DNA of 64,000 nucleotides from Spirochaetota bacterium (GTDB taxonomy: Bacteria; Spirochaetota; Spirochaetia; Treponematales; Treponemataceae), in NCBI GenBank assembly GCA_016285185.1, contig JAEEQG010000007.1, forward strand, positions 1 to 64,000. Reading direction: 5' to 3'. The notes under the pieces were generated by a model. That model saw only the letters and a list, made by a program, of their open reading frames with translations, had not been told where the DNA came from and did no database searches. Every line of letters starts with the position of its first letter. Position 1 is the first letter of the stretch. This document shows, one piece after another, positions 50,147 through 59,106 of this stretch. The position numbers and the translations under genes are program-made.

Positions 50147-51163
50147 TTATTTGTAAAGACCCTTTTTTTCTGCCAGATTTTCAAAAAGCTCACGTGTTTG
50201 CATGTTCAACTCATAAATATAATCAACAGAAGAGTCCAAAAGTTTCGGTTGTTTTCGGAATTCCTCATACAAAGACGGGTTTTTAAGCAGTGTTTGTATT
50301 TTCTCGGCAGCTTCATCGGGCTTGTCAGGATTATAAAAAATCACCGCATCATAATTTATAACTTGGGGTTCAGGCTTGTTTCCGCTGCCCCAGTAAACCG
50401 GAATGCTGTCCGAATAGAACGCCTGAAAAAGTTTTTCGGTTACATAACCGGGGTAATCAAAGTTTTCAGTACAAATATTGAATTTGAACTGGTCAAGATA
50501 GGCTTTTTTATCGTTTTTAAACTCGTTCCACAACGAATCATCATTATGGCGCCATTCTCCCGCAGCGCATACCGAAACGGACGGGGAAAGAGCGTTGAGC
50601 AGTTTTTCCCGGGAGCCATGTCTGTCATGCCGGACAATCAAAGCGATGTCCCTTGATTTTACGTAGTGTGTGGAATTTATGTTATCAACAAAACTTTTTA
50701 TAATATCCTTTGAAAAAACTGGTTTTTTATTAAAATAATACAGTATCCACAACGGGTATCGAATATAATTGGGTTCATTCAAATAGTCAAACCCGATGGA
50801 CAAGTCGACGGAACCTATCAAATGATCTTCAAAAACTTTGAATTCTGGATATACATCCGAATGTACACATTCCCCCGTATAAAAAATCTTGCATTTTGCT
50901 TTTGATTTCAATGCTTTTGAAGGTGAATCCCATACCGAGAAAAACTCAATGTCAGGTTTGTAGGAGGAGATTTTTACAGGGTTTTTAAGATTGAAAAAGT
51001 GGGAAAAGTAATAGTTTTCAAAATATTCCTGAGGCTCAGGGTAATAACCGGTAAAACGAATCCTGTACTTTTCGGGGTGCTCTGCCGCATCGCTTTTGTC
51101 GGATAAATAATTTGAAAACCTTGATGGTAGTGTAACCGCTTTTTTTATTGTATTCAGAATCAT
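50147..51163 (-). CDS. GT10 alpha-1,3/1,4-fucosyltransferase-like
   Basis: 338 residues. The donor-binding segment FNICTENFDYPGYVTEKLFQAFYSDSIPVYWGS is the signature of GT10 fucosyltransferases, such as Helicobacter FucT making Lewis antigens. The C-terminus lacks obvious heptad repeats. Start overlaps the GT61 fusion stop (ATGA). With the two GT11 genes it points to a multiply fucosylated glycan. Confidence 0.92.
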   Translation of the reverse strand: MILNTIKKAVTLPSRFSNYLSDKSDAAEHPEKYRIRFTGYYPEPQEYFENYYFSHFFNLKNPVKISSYKPDIEFFSVWDSPSKALKSKAKCKIFYTGECVHSDVYPEFKVFEDHLIGSVDLSIGFDYLNEPNYIRYPLWILYYFNKKPVFSKDIIKSFVDNINSTHYVKSRDIALIVRHDRHGSREKLLNALSPSVSVCAAGEWRHNDDSLWNEFKNDKKAYLDQFKFNICTENFDYPGYVTEKLFQAFYSDSIPVYWGSGNKPEPQVINYDAVIFYNPDKPDEAAEKIQTLLKNPSLYEEFRKQPKLLDSSVDYIYELNMQTRELFENLAEKKGLYK

Positions 51164-53217
51164 AAAAGCTTTTCTGTTGTAAGGTGATTTTTAAGAAAGT
51201 TTTCTACAATGTCTATATTAACAGTTATATTTTCATTTTGAGGATGAATGTTTTGGGTATTTGGTGTGTCGGCTATGTAGTAATGGTAGTTTGACATTTT
51301 CTTGTTATTTGCCAGAATATAAAAACAATTCTCATTATAATAGTGAGGAAAAATTTCAAGAACTGTTGTATCCGGCTTGGAGAAAACCAAATTGACAAGA
51401 CCCGCTCCGTGAGGAGCTAAGACACATTCTGCTGAACGGAACAATTCTATTTGTTCAGATACATTTAGTTCTTCCAAATAATATGTTTTGAACTGATATT
51501 TTTGGAGTATCGGGAACAAGTCTTTTTCATTTGTTATAATCCTTCTTTGAGTTCTGTTCCGGGATATGTAAATTCTTTTATCCGCTGGTTTTTGAGGAAA
51601 TTTATCAATAATCGATTTGTAAATTTCACTGTAAAAAGAAGGAAGCCACACTTTTACCTGCCAGTCGTATTCACGGACTTTTATAGGTCTGGAATTGTTA
51701 AGCATAGAGGTAAAAATCAAAGTTTCTGCCTGAACAATAGTTCCTTTTTGTACATGAAGAATTTTCTCTTTAGGAATACCAAATAATTCATAATATTGCC
51801 GCTGAAAAGGACAGGATTCCTCAAGGACATAATAATCAGGCTCAATATTTGCTTCTTTTATCAGATAATACCTCATCATGTATTCGGTTAAAAAGTGATA
51901 ATAGTTTGATGCAAGGTTATATGATAGAGAAAAATAAGCTACGGAACCCTTTATATGCAACTTTCTTTTATACGGAAAGATGTTTCCGATTTGTGGATTC
52001 TTATCGAGCGAAGTAATCCCTGTAATTACTTGTTTTTTGTGTGTATAGATTTCTTCCAGACCGTTTTCAAAAATTCCATTCTTCAAAAGATAAACATTCA
52101 ATTGTGGAATTTGTACCGGTGCTTCTGTTTGATCAAGTGAGGCAAGATACTTTCCGCATATATCCGGTTTTGCAGGTAGAGAAAAAGTTTCTTGTTTTTT
52201 TACAGGTATAAGAGTCAGTCCTTTAATACCATCATGTACTGAAACAGCACCAATTTTATGATATAAAAACGGACTAAAGATTTTTTTCAATAACTTCTTT
52301 ATGTAGTTTTTATAAAATTCTTTTATTCTATATGATAATATATGATGTATTACAATAAAGTATTGCCTTTCGCTTATTGCATCACAAAGCTTTTCGTTAT
52401 ATTCAATCTTCCGGGGATGAGTTATTTCTTCAAGCTCATAGCGTTTCATGTTATTCTGCGGGGCTGTAACATCGGTTGTGTGGAGTGCATCTGCGGAAAA
52501 ACCAAGATTGCTTACCAGGTTTTTGCAAGGAATAGTACAGAAACCGTAATTTTTTAATATTGCGTAAGCCCATTGATAATCCCATGAGTTTAATTTATGT
52601 TCTGACGCTTCGTAAAAAACCCTTTTCCAGTATGCGCGTTCTGTTGAGTGCCTGAAAACCTTTTTAAACTGTTTGGATTTGCAAAATTCATCTGTGTTTG
52701 TAATAGTAAAATTAAAGTGCTTCCATGCTCTGCTCCAGCTTGCCCAGCCCCAGCACTGCTGTATCTTGGAAAAAAAATAGCTTGTATTTTCTGCATCACA
52801 TACTTCTAAAGGATTGTTACCCGCAATATGCATGATTCTGGAATCATCCTTATATTTTTTCAGCAGTGTTTCGCAATAAACAAAAAAAGAATCCGACGGC
52901 ATACAGTCATCTTCAAGGATTATTCCATACTCAACATTTTCAAAAAACCAACTTATTGCGGAAGAAACAGCTTTGTCACAACCAAGGTTTTCTTCCCTGA
53001 AGAGGGTTTTTAAATCACAGTTCCAGTCAATCTGAGATAAAACCCAATTTCGTACTTCTTCAACTTTTTCTTTTTCTCCTGATACATTTGCTCTCGGACC
53101 GTCTGAGGCAAAAAAAAGCTTTGTCGGTTGCTGTTTTTTTATCTGTCCAAAAACTTGCTTTGCGGTATCAAGTCTGTTAAACGTTAAAAATAAAACAGGT
53201 ACTTCGTACATACACAT
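51160..53217 (-). CDS. Two-domain glycosyltransferase: HlpA-like GT-A plus GT61
   Basis: 685 residues. About 1-320 parallels the 317-residue HlpA-like protein of this locus (FASDGPRANVSGEKEKVEEV, NLGCDKAVSSAISWFF, YGIILEDDCMP, WGWASWSRAWKHF). About 345-685 is a GT61/DUF563 domain: SYNLASNYYHFLTEYMMRYY, KRIYISRNRTQRRI, VLAPHGAGLVNLVFSKP and VLEIFPHYY, related to eukaryotic xylosyl- and EOGT-type enzymes. The protein probably adds two residues in sequence. The start could be M1 or M3 (MYEVPVLF); no SD seen. Confidence 0.82.
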   Translation of the reverse strand: MCMYEVPVLFLTFNRLDTAKQVFGQIKKQQPTKLFFASDGPRANVSGEKEKVEEVRNWVLSQIDWNCDLKTLFREENLGCDKAVSSAISWFFENVEYGIILEDDCMPSDSFFVYCETLLKKYKDDSRIMHIAGNNPLEVCDAENTSYFFSKIQQCWGWASWSRAWKHFNFTITNTDEFCKSKQFKKVFRHSTERAYWKRVFYEASEHKLNSWDYQWAYAILKNYGFCTIPCKNLVSNLGFSADALHTTDVTAPQNNMKRYELEEITHPRKIEYNEKLCDAISERQYFIVIHHILSYRIKEFYKNYIKKLLKKIFSPFLYHKIGAVSVHDGIKGLTLIPVKKQETFSLPAKPDICGKYLASLDQTEAPVQIPQLNVYLLKNGIFENGLEEIYTHKKQVITGITSLDKNPQIGNIFPYKRKLHIKGSVAYFSLSYNLASNYYHFLTEYMMRYYLIKEANIEPDYYVLEESCPFQRQYYELFGIPKEKILHVQKGTIVQAETLIFTSMLNNSRPIKVREYDWQVKVWLPSFYSEIYKSIIDKFPQKPADKRIYISRNRTQRRIITNEKDLFPILQKYQFKTYYLEELNVSEQIELFRSAECVLAPHGAGLVNLVFSKPDTTVLEIFPHYYNENCFYILANNKKMSNYHYYIADTPNTQNIHPQNENITVNIDIVENFLKNHLTTEKLL

Positions 53218-53219
53218 AC

Positions 53220-53636
53220 TTATTCTGTTTTTTCTCCCTTAAAGGACCAGAATTTGTTAAGTAAAAAATTCAATGGAATTGTTATTACAAGCGAAATTAG
53301 AGGTGCGATATATTTTGAAATGTGCAGGATTTCTACAAAAAAAGCAAGAAGTATATTATTTAGAACAAGGGATGTTCCTGCATAGGACAAAAAGGTTTTG
53401 ACAAGAGCTTTCCAAAGGTTACGCTTTTCATCTTTCTGCTTTTTAAAAACAAAAACATTATTCCAAAAAAAAGCGTTGAATGTGCTTACAATAAAACCGC
53501 AGATGCTTGCAATAATATAAGGTGTTCCGAAATAAACCAGAAGAGCATACGTTGCATAACTAATCAGGGTATTTGCTGCACCTACAAACCCGAATTTTAT
53601 GAACTGCAGGACTGTTTCTTTGGTTATAGACACCAA
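53220..53636 (-). CDS. GtrA-family membrane protein
   Basis: 138 residues, four hydrophobic spans (IKFGFVGAANTLISYATYALLVYF, IIASICGFIVSTFNAFFW, LSYAGTSLVLNNILLAFFV, IAPLISLVITIPLNFLL). GtrA proteins are proposed to flip polyprenyl-phosphate-linked sugars for side-chain addition. The start is TTG at 53636 or GTG at 53633, directly after the rfbH stop. It is near a GT-C-like protein, which may use the flipped donor. Confidence 0.88.
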   Translation of the reverse strand: MVSITKETVLQFIKFGFVGAANTLISYATYALLVYFGTPYIIASICGFIVSTFNAFFWNNVFVFKKQKDEKRNLWKALVKTFLSYAGTSLVLNNILLAFFVEILHISKYIAPLISLVITIPLNFLLNKFWSFKGEKTE

Positions 53637-54971
53637 TTAAGCCAGTCCCTGCTTAATTACAGATATCATTTTATCAAGCATTTCTTCAGACATCCCGGGA
53701 TAAACACCAATCCAGAATGTGTCATTCATGATTCTGTCAGTTACTTCAAGGGATGATGTTATACGGTATCCCTTTTTTTTACTTCTCATCTGATCAAAAC
53801 AGGGATGCTTTGTAAGGTTTCCGGCAAACAATGCCCTTGTTTGTATCTTGTTTGATTCGAGAAGCTTGACCAGTTTGTTCCGCATATCCGGTTCTTTGCA
53901 GGTTATCAGGAAGCCGAACCAGCTTGGATCTCCGTTTTTTACAGGTTCCGGCAGAATCAGCCTGTCTGAACAGTCTTTTAAACCGTCATAAAGGTGTTTC
54001 CAATTCTTTTTGCGTTTTTCAACAAAAGAGGGGAATTTTTCAAGCTGAGCGCAACCGATTGCCGCCTGCATATCTGTAGCTTTAAGGTTGTAGCCAAAGT
54101 GGCTGTACACATATTTGTGGTCATAACCTAACGGCAGTTCTCCGTACTGTCGGTCAAAGCGGTGTCCGCACAGGTTGTCTCTTCCGCTCGGGCAGACACA
54201 GTCACGTCCCCAGTCGCGAAGTGAGCGTACGATTTTATGCAGTAAAGGATTTGAGGTGTATACCGCACCGCCTTCGCCCATGGTCATGTGATGCGGAGGA
54301 TAAAAGCTTGAAGTGCCGATGTCTCCCCAGGTTCCTGTTAATTTTGTTACACCGTCCATAGTGTATCGGGAGCCGAGAGCATCGCAGTTGTCTTCTACAA
54401 GCCAAAGATTGTGTTTATTGCAGAACTCGCTGATAGCCTTGATATCAAATGGATTACCGAGCGTGTGTGCAATCATTACTGCTTTTATTTTTGGCGAATA
54501 CGCCTTTTCAAGCAGTGTAACATCTATGTTATACTGAGGAATCGTTACATCTACAAAAACCGGCACGGCTCCATATTGAATAATCGGTGTTACTGTAGTC
54601 GGAAAACCGCATGCAACCGTGATAACCTCATCTTCGGGTAAAATCTGTCGTTCTTTTAATAGCGGTGAGGTAAGTGCCATAAAGGCTAGAAGATTAGCGG
54701 ATGAACCGGAATTAACTAGCGAGCAGAAAGGTACTTTAAGATAGTCCGCAAGCTTTTTTTCAAACTCATCAGTATATCTGCCGCTTGTAAGCCAGAATTC
54801 AAGGGCGCTGTCAACAAGGTTAACCATTTCGTTTTCATCAAAAACGCGGCTTGCGTACGGAATCCTGTCACCATCCTTGTAGGCTGGTTTTTGCATAAAG
54901 GTTTTATAGTATTCACAAACACTGTTGAGAATCTGTTTTGTCGCTTCTTCTTTTGTCATATTGGAAAACAT
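53637..54971 (-). CDS. rfbH: CDP-4-keto-6-deoxyglucose 3-dehydrase (RfbH/E1)
   Basis: 444 residues, DegT fold. The PLP site SFYPPHHMTMGEGG has His where aminotransferases have the Schiff-base Lys, the mark of E1 dehydrases. C-V-C-x7-C (DCVCPSGRDNLCGH) plus a Cys about 60 residues earlier in EDNCDALGSR matches the known [2Fe-2S] ligands. It removes the 3-hydroxyl of CDP-4-keto-6-deoxyglucose using PMP and an electron-donor reductase (E3), which is not encoded in this window. Confidence 0.93.
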   Translation of the reverse strand: MFSNMTKEEATKQILNSVCEYYKTFMQKPAYKDGDRIPYASRVFDENEMVNLVDSALEFWLTSGRYTDEFEKKLADYLKVPFCSLVNSGSSANLLAFMALTSPLLKERQILPEDEVITVACGFPTTVTPIIQYGAVPVFVDVTIPQYNIDVTLLEKAYSPKIKAVMIAHTLGNPFDIKAISEFCNKHNLWLVEDNCDALGSRYTMDGVTKLTGTWGDIGTSSFYPPHHMTMGEGGAVYTSNPLLHKIVRSLRDWGRDCVCPSGRDNLCGHRFDRQYGELPLGYDHKYVYSHFGYNLKATDMQAAIGCAQLEKFPSFVEKRKKNWKHLYDGLKDCSDRLILPEPVKNGDPSWFGFLITCKEPDMRNKLVKLLESNKIQTRALFAGNLTKHPCFDQMRSKKKGYRITSSLEVTDRIMNDTFWIGVYPGMSEEMLDKMISVIKQGLA

Positions 54972-54980
54972 ATCTTGTCC

Positions 54981-56384
54981 TTATCTCAATACAATATTTG
55001 CCGGTATCAACAGAACGAGCTGGAACAGGCATAAAAACAGGTTTATACAAAGCCTAAGCCATGTAATTACTTTTACCTGATTTTTTACAGGCAGCACGGA
55101 GAGTTCCTGAATATCCCGTTTTTTTACATTAAAGATGATAAAATAAATCAGACCAACAGCAAAAACACAAATTATCAGAGGAATTTCAAGCCAGTCGTAT
55201 TTTCCAAGTGAAAACAACCTTGAAACTGAAAATACGGTGTCTTTCCAGTCAAATTTCGCAAAGTTCCTTATAGGCGAAAGATTGAACGCCTGTGTATTAA
55301 AGTAAAACGGTTCCTGCAGAAAGTTCCGGAGTATAAAGCCTGTAGAAAGTACTAATTCTAACAGAATGTTTTTTCCATAATTCTCATTTATAAAGACCAG
55401 CAGTGCAATATAAGGCGAAATAAGAATAATCCAGTAAAAATGGGAAAAACACAGAATAAAAAATATGGAAAAAGAGATTAAAGGCAAAAGAATTACATAT
55501 ACGGGATTATTACCGGGCTTTGAAAAATATAGTATAAAAACAAAAACCACATATGCCAGAAAGAATGAGGGAATCGGAATTTCGTTAAAGTGTATCTGTA
55601 TTCCTGAGCGGATATAGCTTATTAATCCCATGGAAAGATTCATTGCCTGCGAGATTCCTGCCATGTCCTTAAAGAACAGTATTCTAAAAAATAGGGTTGG
55701 AATTACGGCAATAAAAGAATATGCGATAATTTTGAGGATATTCTTATCCCTGTACAGCAAAAGAGGAATAAGTGCAAAAAGCGCAAAATACTTGAATGAG
55801 ATTGCTATCGCAAAGAAGAGCAGGAATTTTTTATTGTCGTTTTTCAGATAATAATAAATGCCCCATAACGTAAAAGCAATACTGAATATATCATACTGGG
55901 CTACGACAAAAAACGGTTCAATAAACAGTGAAGATGTAACCCAAAAGAAAAGGCAGCAGTTTGTCTTTTTTTCATCAAACGAAAAAAACTCGCAGATGCG
56001 TCTGAATGCTTTTACAGCTATTATGAAAAATACAAAAAGTATCAATTTGGAGTATAGAATACAAAGTGTACTATCCAAAAAAATAGTTTTTGTCACATGT
56101 TCGTATATGTACAGGGGTAAGTCCCAGATTGCAAACACTATATAAATCGGGAATGGATAATGGGCAGGACATACCGTTTCGTTTGAAATCATATTCAGTG
56201 AATAATAATTCAATATTTTCCCTGAAAATAAGGCTTCCCATACATTTATTCCGTGTCTGGTCGTAAACCCCATGTCCTGAAAATAATAGCACAAAAAGCA
56301 TGGTATCATTGCAAGAATATATAATACCAGTTGTGAAACATCTATTCCGGAATTCGTAAGTTTATTTGAAATTTTTTTTAGCAT
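54981..56384 (-). CDS. Multi-span membrane protein, probable GT-C glycosyltransferase
   Basis: 467 residues with about ten membrane spans (VLYILAMIPCFLCYYF, LILFVFFIIAVKAF, FLLFFAIAISFKYFALFALIPLLL, LIPLLLYRDK). The family is not certain. The first periplasmic loop after TM1 begins with DMGFTTRHGINVWEAL and continues to AHYPFPIYI, where GT-C enzymes keep their catalytic acid. The large size and its place next to gtrA and rfbH suggest a polyprenyl-phosphate-sugar-dependent transferase or polymerase. A flippase or Wzy role cannot be excluded. Confidence 0.6.
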   Translation of the reverse strand: MLKKISNKLTNSGIDVSQLVLYILAMIPCFLCYYFQDMGFTTRHGINVWEALFSGKILNYYSLNMISNETVCPAHYPFPIYIVFAIWDLPLYIYEHVTKTIFLDSTLCILYSKLILFVFFIIAVKAFRRICEFFSFDEKKTNCCLFFWVTSSLFIEPFFVVAQYDIFSIAFTLWGIYYYLKNDNKKFLLFFAIAISFKYFALFALIPLLLYRDKNILKIIAYSFIAVIPTLFFRILFFKDMAGISQAMNLSMGLISYIRSGIQIHFNEIPIPSFFLAYVVFVFILYFSKPGNNPVYVILLPLISFSIFFILCFSHFYWIILISPYIALLVFINENYGKNILLELVLSTGFILRNFLQEPFYFNTQAFNLSPIRNFAKFDWKDTVFSVSRLFSLGKYDWLEIPLIICVFAVGLIYFIIFNVKKRDIQELSVLPVKNQVKVITWLRLCINLFLCLFQLVLLIPANIVLR

Positions 56385-56385
56385 A

Positions 56386-57453
56386 TTAATCCTTGTTGTT
56401 AAAATATTCTTTTATTTGTAAATCCGTTATTTCCGCTGCCGATATTCCGTTATCAAAAGCTTTTTCCCATTCCACAATCTTTTTAACCGCGGTTTTTATA
56501 CCACATTGCGGGTACCAGCCGAGAACTTTTTTTGCTTTTGAACAATCCAGTTTTAAAAACGATGCCTCATGCGGGGCGTTTTTTTCTGCCTCGTTTTTCC
56601 AACTCGCACCTGAACCCCATGTGGAACAGAACAAGTCAGTCAAATCGCCTGTGGTAACGCAGCTTTCTTCATCCGGTCCAAAGTTGTAGCTACCGGCTAC
56701 ATTTTTATCCAAATACTGCATTTGGGCGAGCATCAGATAACCGCGTAAACATTCAAGCACATGCTGGTAGGGGCGGGTAGAATGAGGATTGCGAATGTGA
56801 ATGATTTGTTTTTTTTCAGTTGCACGTATGCAGTCGGGAATAATACGGTCTTCCGCATAATCACCGCCGCCTATTACGTTACCGCTACGGGCTGTTGAAA
56901 CAGCAGGTGCGGAATTATTCGCAAAGAATGAGTTTCTGTAGCTAAATGTAACAAGCTCGCTGCAACTTTTGCTATTGGAATACGGGTCAAAACCGCAAAG
57001 GTTTTCGTTTTCACGGTATCCCCAGTCCCATTCTTTGTTTTCATAAACTTTGTCAGTCGTAACGTTTACAAAACTTTTTACACTCCCACAGCCTCGTACC
57101 GCTTCCAGAATGTGTACGGTTCCCATAACGTTTGTTTCATATGTGAGGACAGGTTCCCGATATGAGAGCCTTACGAGCGGCTGTGCCGCAAGGTGCAGAA
57201 CGATATCCGGCTCAGCCTGTTTTACAGTGGCAGCAAGCTTTTCTCTGTCTCGTATATCGCCTTCAATATGATTAATGGAATCGGCAGTTTTGGTAAGATC
57301 AAAAAGAGAAGGTGTTGTATTAGGCTTCAACGCATATCCTGTTACCTGTGCCCCAGCATAGAGCAGAATACGGGTAAGCCATGTTCCCTTAAAGCCTGTA
57401 TGACCTGTAATAAAGACTTTTTTGCCTTTATAGAATTCTAAAAGATTGCACAT
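56386..57453 (-). CDS. rfbG: CDP-glucose 4,6-dehydratase
   Basis: 355 residues from MCNLLEFYKGKKVFITG; chosen over the longer ORF because GGAAA and the rfbF stop lie immediately upstream. NAD-binding GHTGFKGTWL, catalytic Y-x3-K in DPYSNSKSCSEL, and NVTTDKVYENKEWDWGYRE are typical of RfbG. It converts CDP-glucose to CDP-4-keto-6-deoxyglucose, the substrate of RfbH. 2-base gap to rfbF. Confidence 0.95.
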   Translation of the reverse strand: MCNLLEFYKGKKVFITGHTGFKGTWLTRILLYAGAQVTGYALKPNTTPSLFDLTKTADSINHIEGDIRDREKLAATVKQAEPDIVLHLAAQPLVRLSYREPVLTYETNVMGTVHILEAVRGCGSVKSFVNVTTDKVYENKEWDWGYRENENLCGFDPYSNSKSCSELVTFSYRNSFFANNSAPAVSTARSGNVIGGGDYAEDRIIPDCIRATEKKQIIHIRNPHSTRPYQHVLECLRGYLMLAQMQYLDKNVAGSYNFGPDEESCVTTGDLTDLFCSTWGSGASWKNEAEKNAPHEASFLKLDCSKAKKVLGWYPQCGIKTAVKKIVEWEKAFDNGISAAEITDLQIKEYFNNKD

Positions 57454-57455
57454 AC

Positions 57456-58238
57456 TTATTTCCAAACTTTCCACGGAGCGGAACCTGTATTCCACATTTC
57501 ATTAAGTTCTGTTTTGTCGCGGAGTGTATCCATGGGTTTCCAAAAACCAGTATGCTTGTATGCCTGGAGCTGTCCGTCTTTTGCGAGGTTTTCAAGAGGA
57601 GCACGTTCAAAAATGCATGAATCATAATCAGATTCAGGTATATAATCAAAAACTTCCGGCTGTAAAACCATAAAACCGCCGTTTACCCAATTGCCGTCAC
57701 CCTGTGGTTTTTCACAGAAAGAATCAATCTTGCCGTCGCCTGAAATTTCAAGTGCACCAAATTTACCTGACGGTAGGACAGCTGTCATCGTAGCTAGCTT
57801 GCCGTGCCGGTAGTGGTATTCAAGCAGGGCTGGAATATCAACGTTTGAAACACCGTCTCCGTAAGTGAGCATAAACGGTTCGTTACCTATGTATTTTTGA
57901 ATCCTTTTGAGTCTGCCACCGGTCTGGGTATTCAAACCTGTATCAGCAAGTGTAATTTTCCAAGGTTCAGAAGCCGCGGAATGATATTCAACATTGTTTT
58001 TCTTAAGGTCTATCGTTATATCCGCTGAATGCATGTAGTAGTGGTAAAAAAAGTCCTTGATAACATAGGATTTGTAACCGCAGCAGATTACGAATTCATT
58101 AAATCCGTAGTAAGAATACAATTTCATTATATGCCACAGAATCGGTTTACCGCCTATTTCTACCATAGGCTTTGGTTTTAATTCAGTTTCTTCTGAAAGT
58201 CTTGTTCCAAGTCCTCCGGCAAATATAACTGTTTTCAT
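57456..58238 (-). CDS. rfbF: Glucose-1-phosphate cytidylyltransferase
   Basis: 260 residues, normal length. Nucleotidyl-transfer motif FAGGLGTRLSEETELKPKPMV, then GGKPILWHIMKLYSYYGF and FMLTYGDGVSNVDI. It makes CDP-glucose from CTP and glucose-1-phosphate and opens the CDP-3,6-dideoxyhexose branch completed here by rfbG and rfbH. Overlaps the GT8-like stop by ATGA. Confidence 0.97.
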   Translation of the reverse strand: MKTVIFAGGLGTRLSEETELKPKPMVEIGGKPILWHIMKLYSYYGFNEFVICCGYKSYVIKDFFYHYYMHSADITIDLKKNNVEYHSAASEPWKITLADTGLNTQTGGRLKRIQKYIGNEPFMLTYGDGVSNVDIPALLEYHYRHGKLATMTAVLPSGKFGALEISGDGKIDSFCEKPQGDGNWVNGGFMVLQPEVFDYIPESDYDSCIFERAPLENLAKDGQLQAYKHTGFWKPMDTLRDKTELNEMWNTGSAPWKVWK

Positions 58239-59104
58239 TTTGTGTTCCTTTTTAAGATAGGATTAACAATGTATTTTACAAATCTCATTTTATTCCTGTT
58301 AATAAATCTGTCAAGCTGTGTTTGTCTGTCAGGATGCTTTGTTCCTCCAAGCTTTAACCACTGACTGTAATATTTCTCCCAATCATCATTGTGCAGACCA
58401 TTCCAGAATTTTGGATGACCATATGCGTGAAGAATCTTTGCTTGTTGTGCTAATTCTGTATTTTTCGGGTGAACTACATAAATATTATTATCAATAATGT
58501 CAAAAGAGAGACCAAATTCTTGTATCATAAAGGAAAAAACAGCCTGTTCAGGACAGAATAGATTTTCAGCATATTGAATTGTTTTTTCTATGCAGTATGA
58601 GTACAGCTTTTCAGTATAAGGCAGTGTATCAAAAAAAACAAAAATGCCCGTAGCCATCGCTGGAGCATCCATGTTATATTCTGAAACCGGATTGTGAAGC
58701 TGGTAAAAAACTGATTCTATTGACATCGTTTTTATGGAATTAGCGGTGGTTTCAAACAGATCATCAAGCTTGTCCTGTACTACCACATCATAGTCCGACC
58801 ACAGTATTGCAGAATACTCAGAAAGAAGTTTAAGACATTCATATTTGCAGAAAACCATCAGGCTAAAGTATTCGGTAACGACTGTACCGAATTTATCTGT
58901 GTTTTTAAATGGTGATGTGTAATAAATGAATCTTGTCGGGAAAATGCTTTGTATTCTTTTCTGGTCTGATTTTTTTATACCGTCGTGGAATATGACAATT
59001 TCGTCAACAAGATTAGGGTTTGTTTCCTTAATGTTTATTACAAAGGTTGCGATTGCCGCTACCTGATCCGCGCTGCCGCCTGTTACAAGGGCTCTTTTTT
59101 TCAT
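58235..59104 (-). CDS. GT8-like glycosyltransferase
   Basis: 289 residues. The N-terminus KKRALVTGGSADQVAAIATF and the metal site SAILWSDYDVVVQDKLDDLF (D-x-D) fit GT8-type retaining transferases; PAMATGIFVFFDTLPY and ILHAYGHPKFWNGL lie in the expected positions near the acceptor site. Donor unknown, commonly UDP-Gal or UDP-Glc in this family. 2 bases from the GT2 gene upstream. Confidence 0.8.
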   Translation of the reverse strand: MKKRALVTGGSADQVAAIATFVINIKETNPNLVDEIVIFHDGIKKSDQKRIQSIFPTRFIYYTSPFKNTDKFGTVVTEYFSLMVFCKYECLKLLSEYSAILWSDYDVVVQDKLDDLFETTANSIKTMSIESVFYQLHNPVSEYNMDAPAMATGIFVFFDTLPYTEKLYSYCIEKTIQYAENLFCPEQAVFSFMIQEFGLSFDIIDNNIYVVHPKNTELAQQAKILHAYGHPKFWNGLHNDDWEKYYSQWLKLGGTKHPDRQTQLDRFINRNKMRFVKYIVNPILKRNTK

Positions 59105-59106
59105 TG

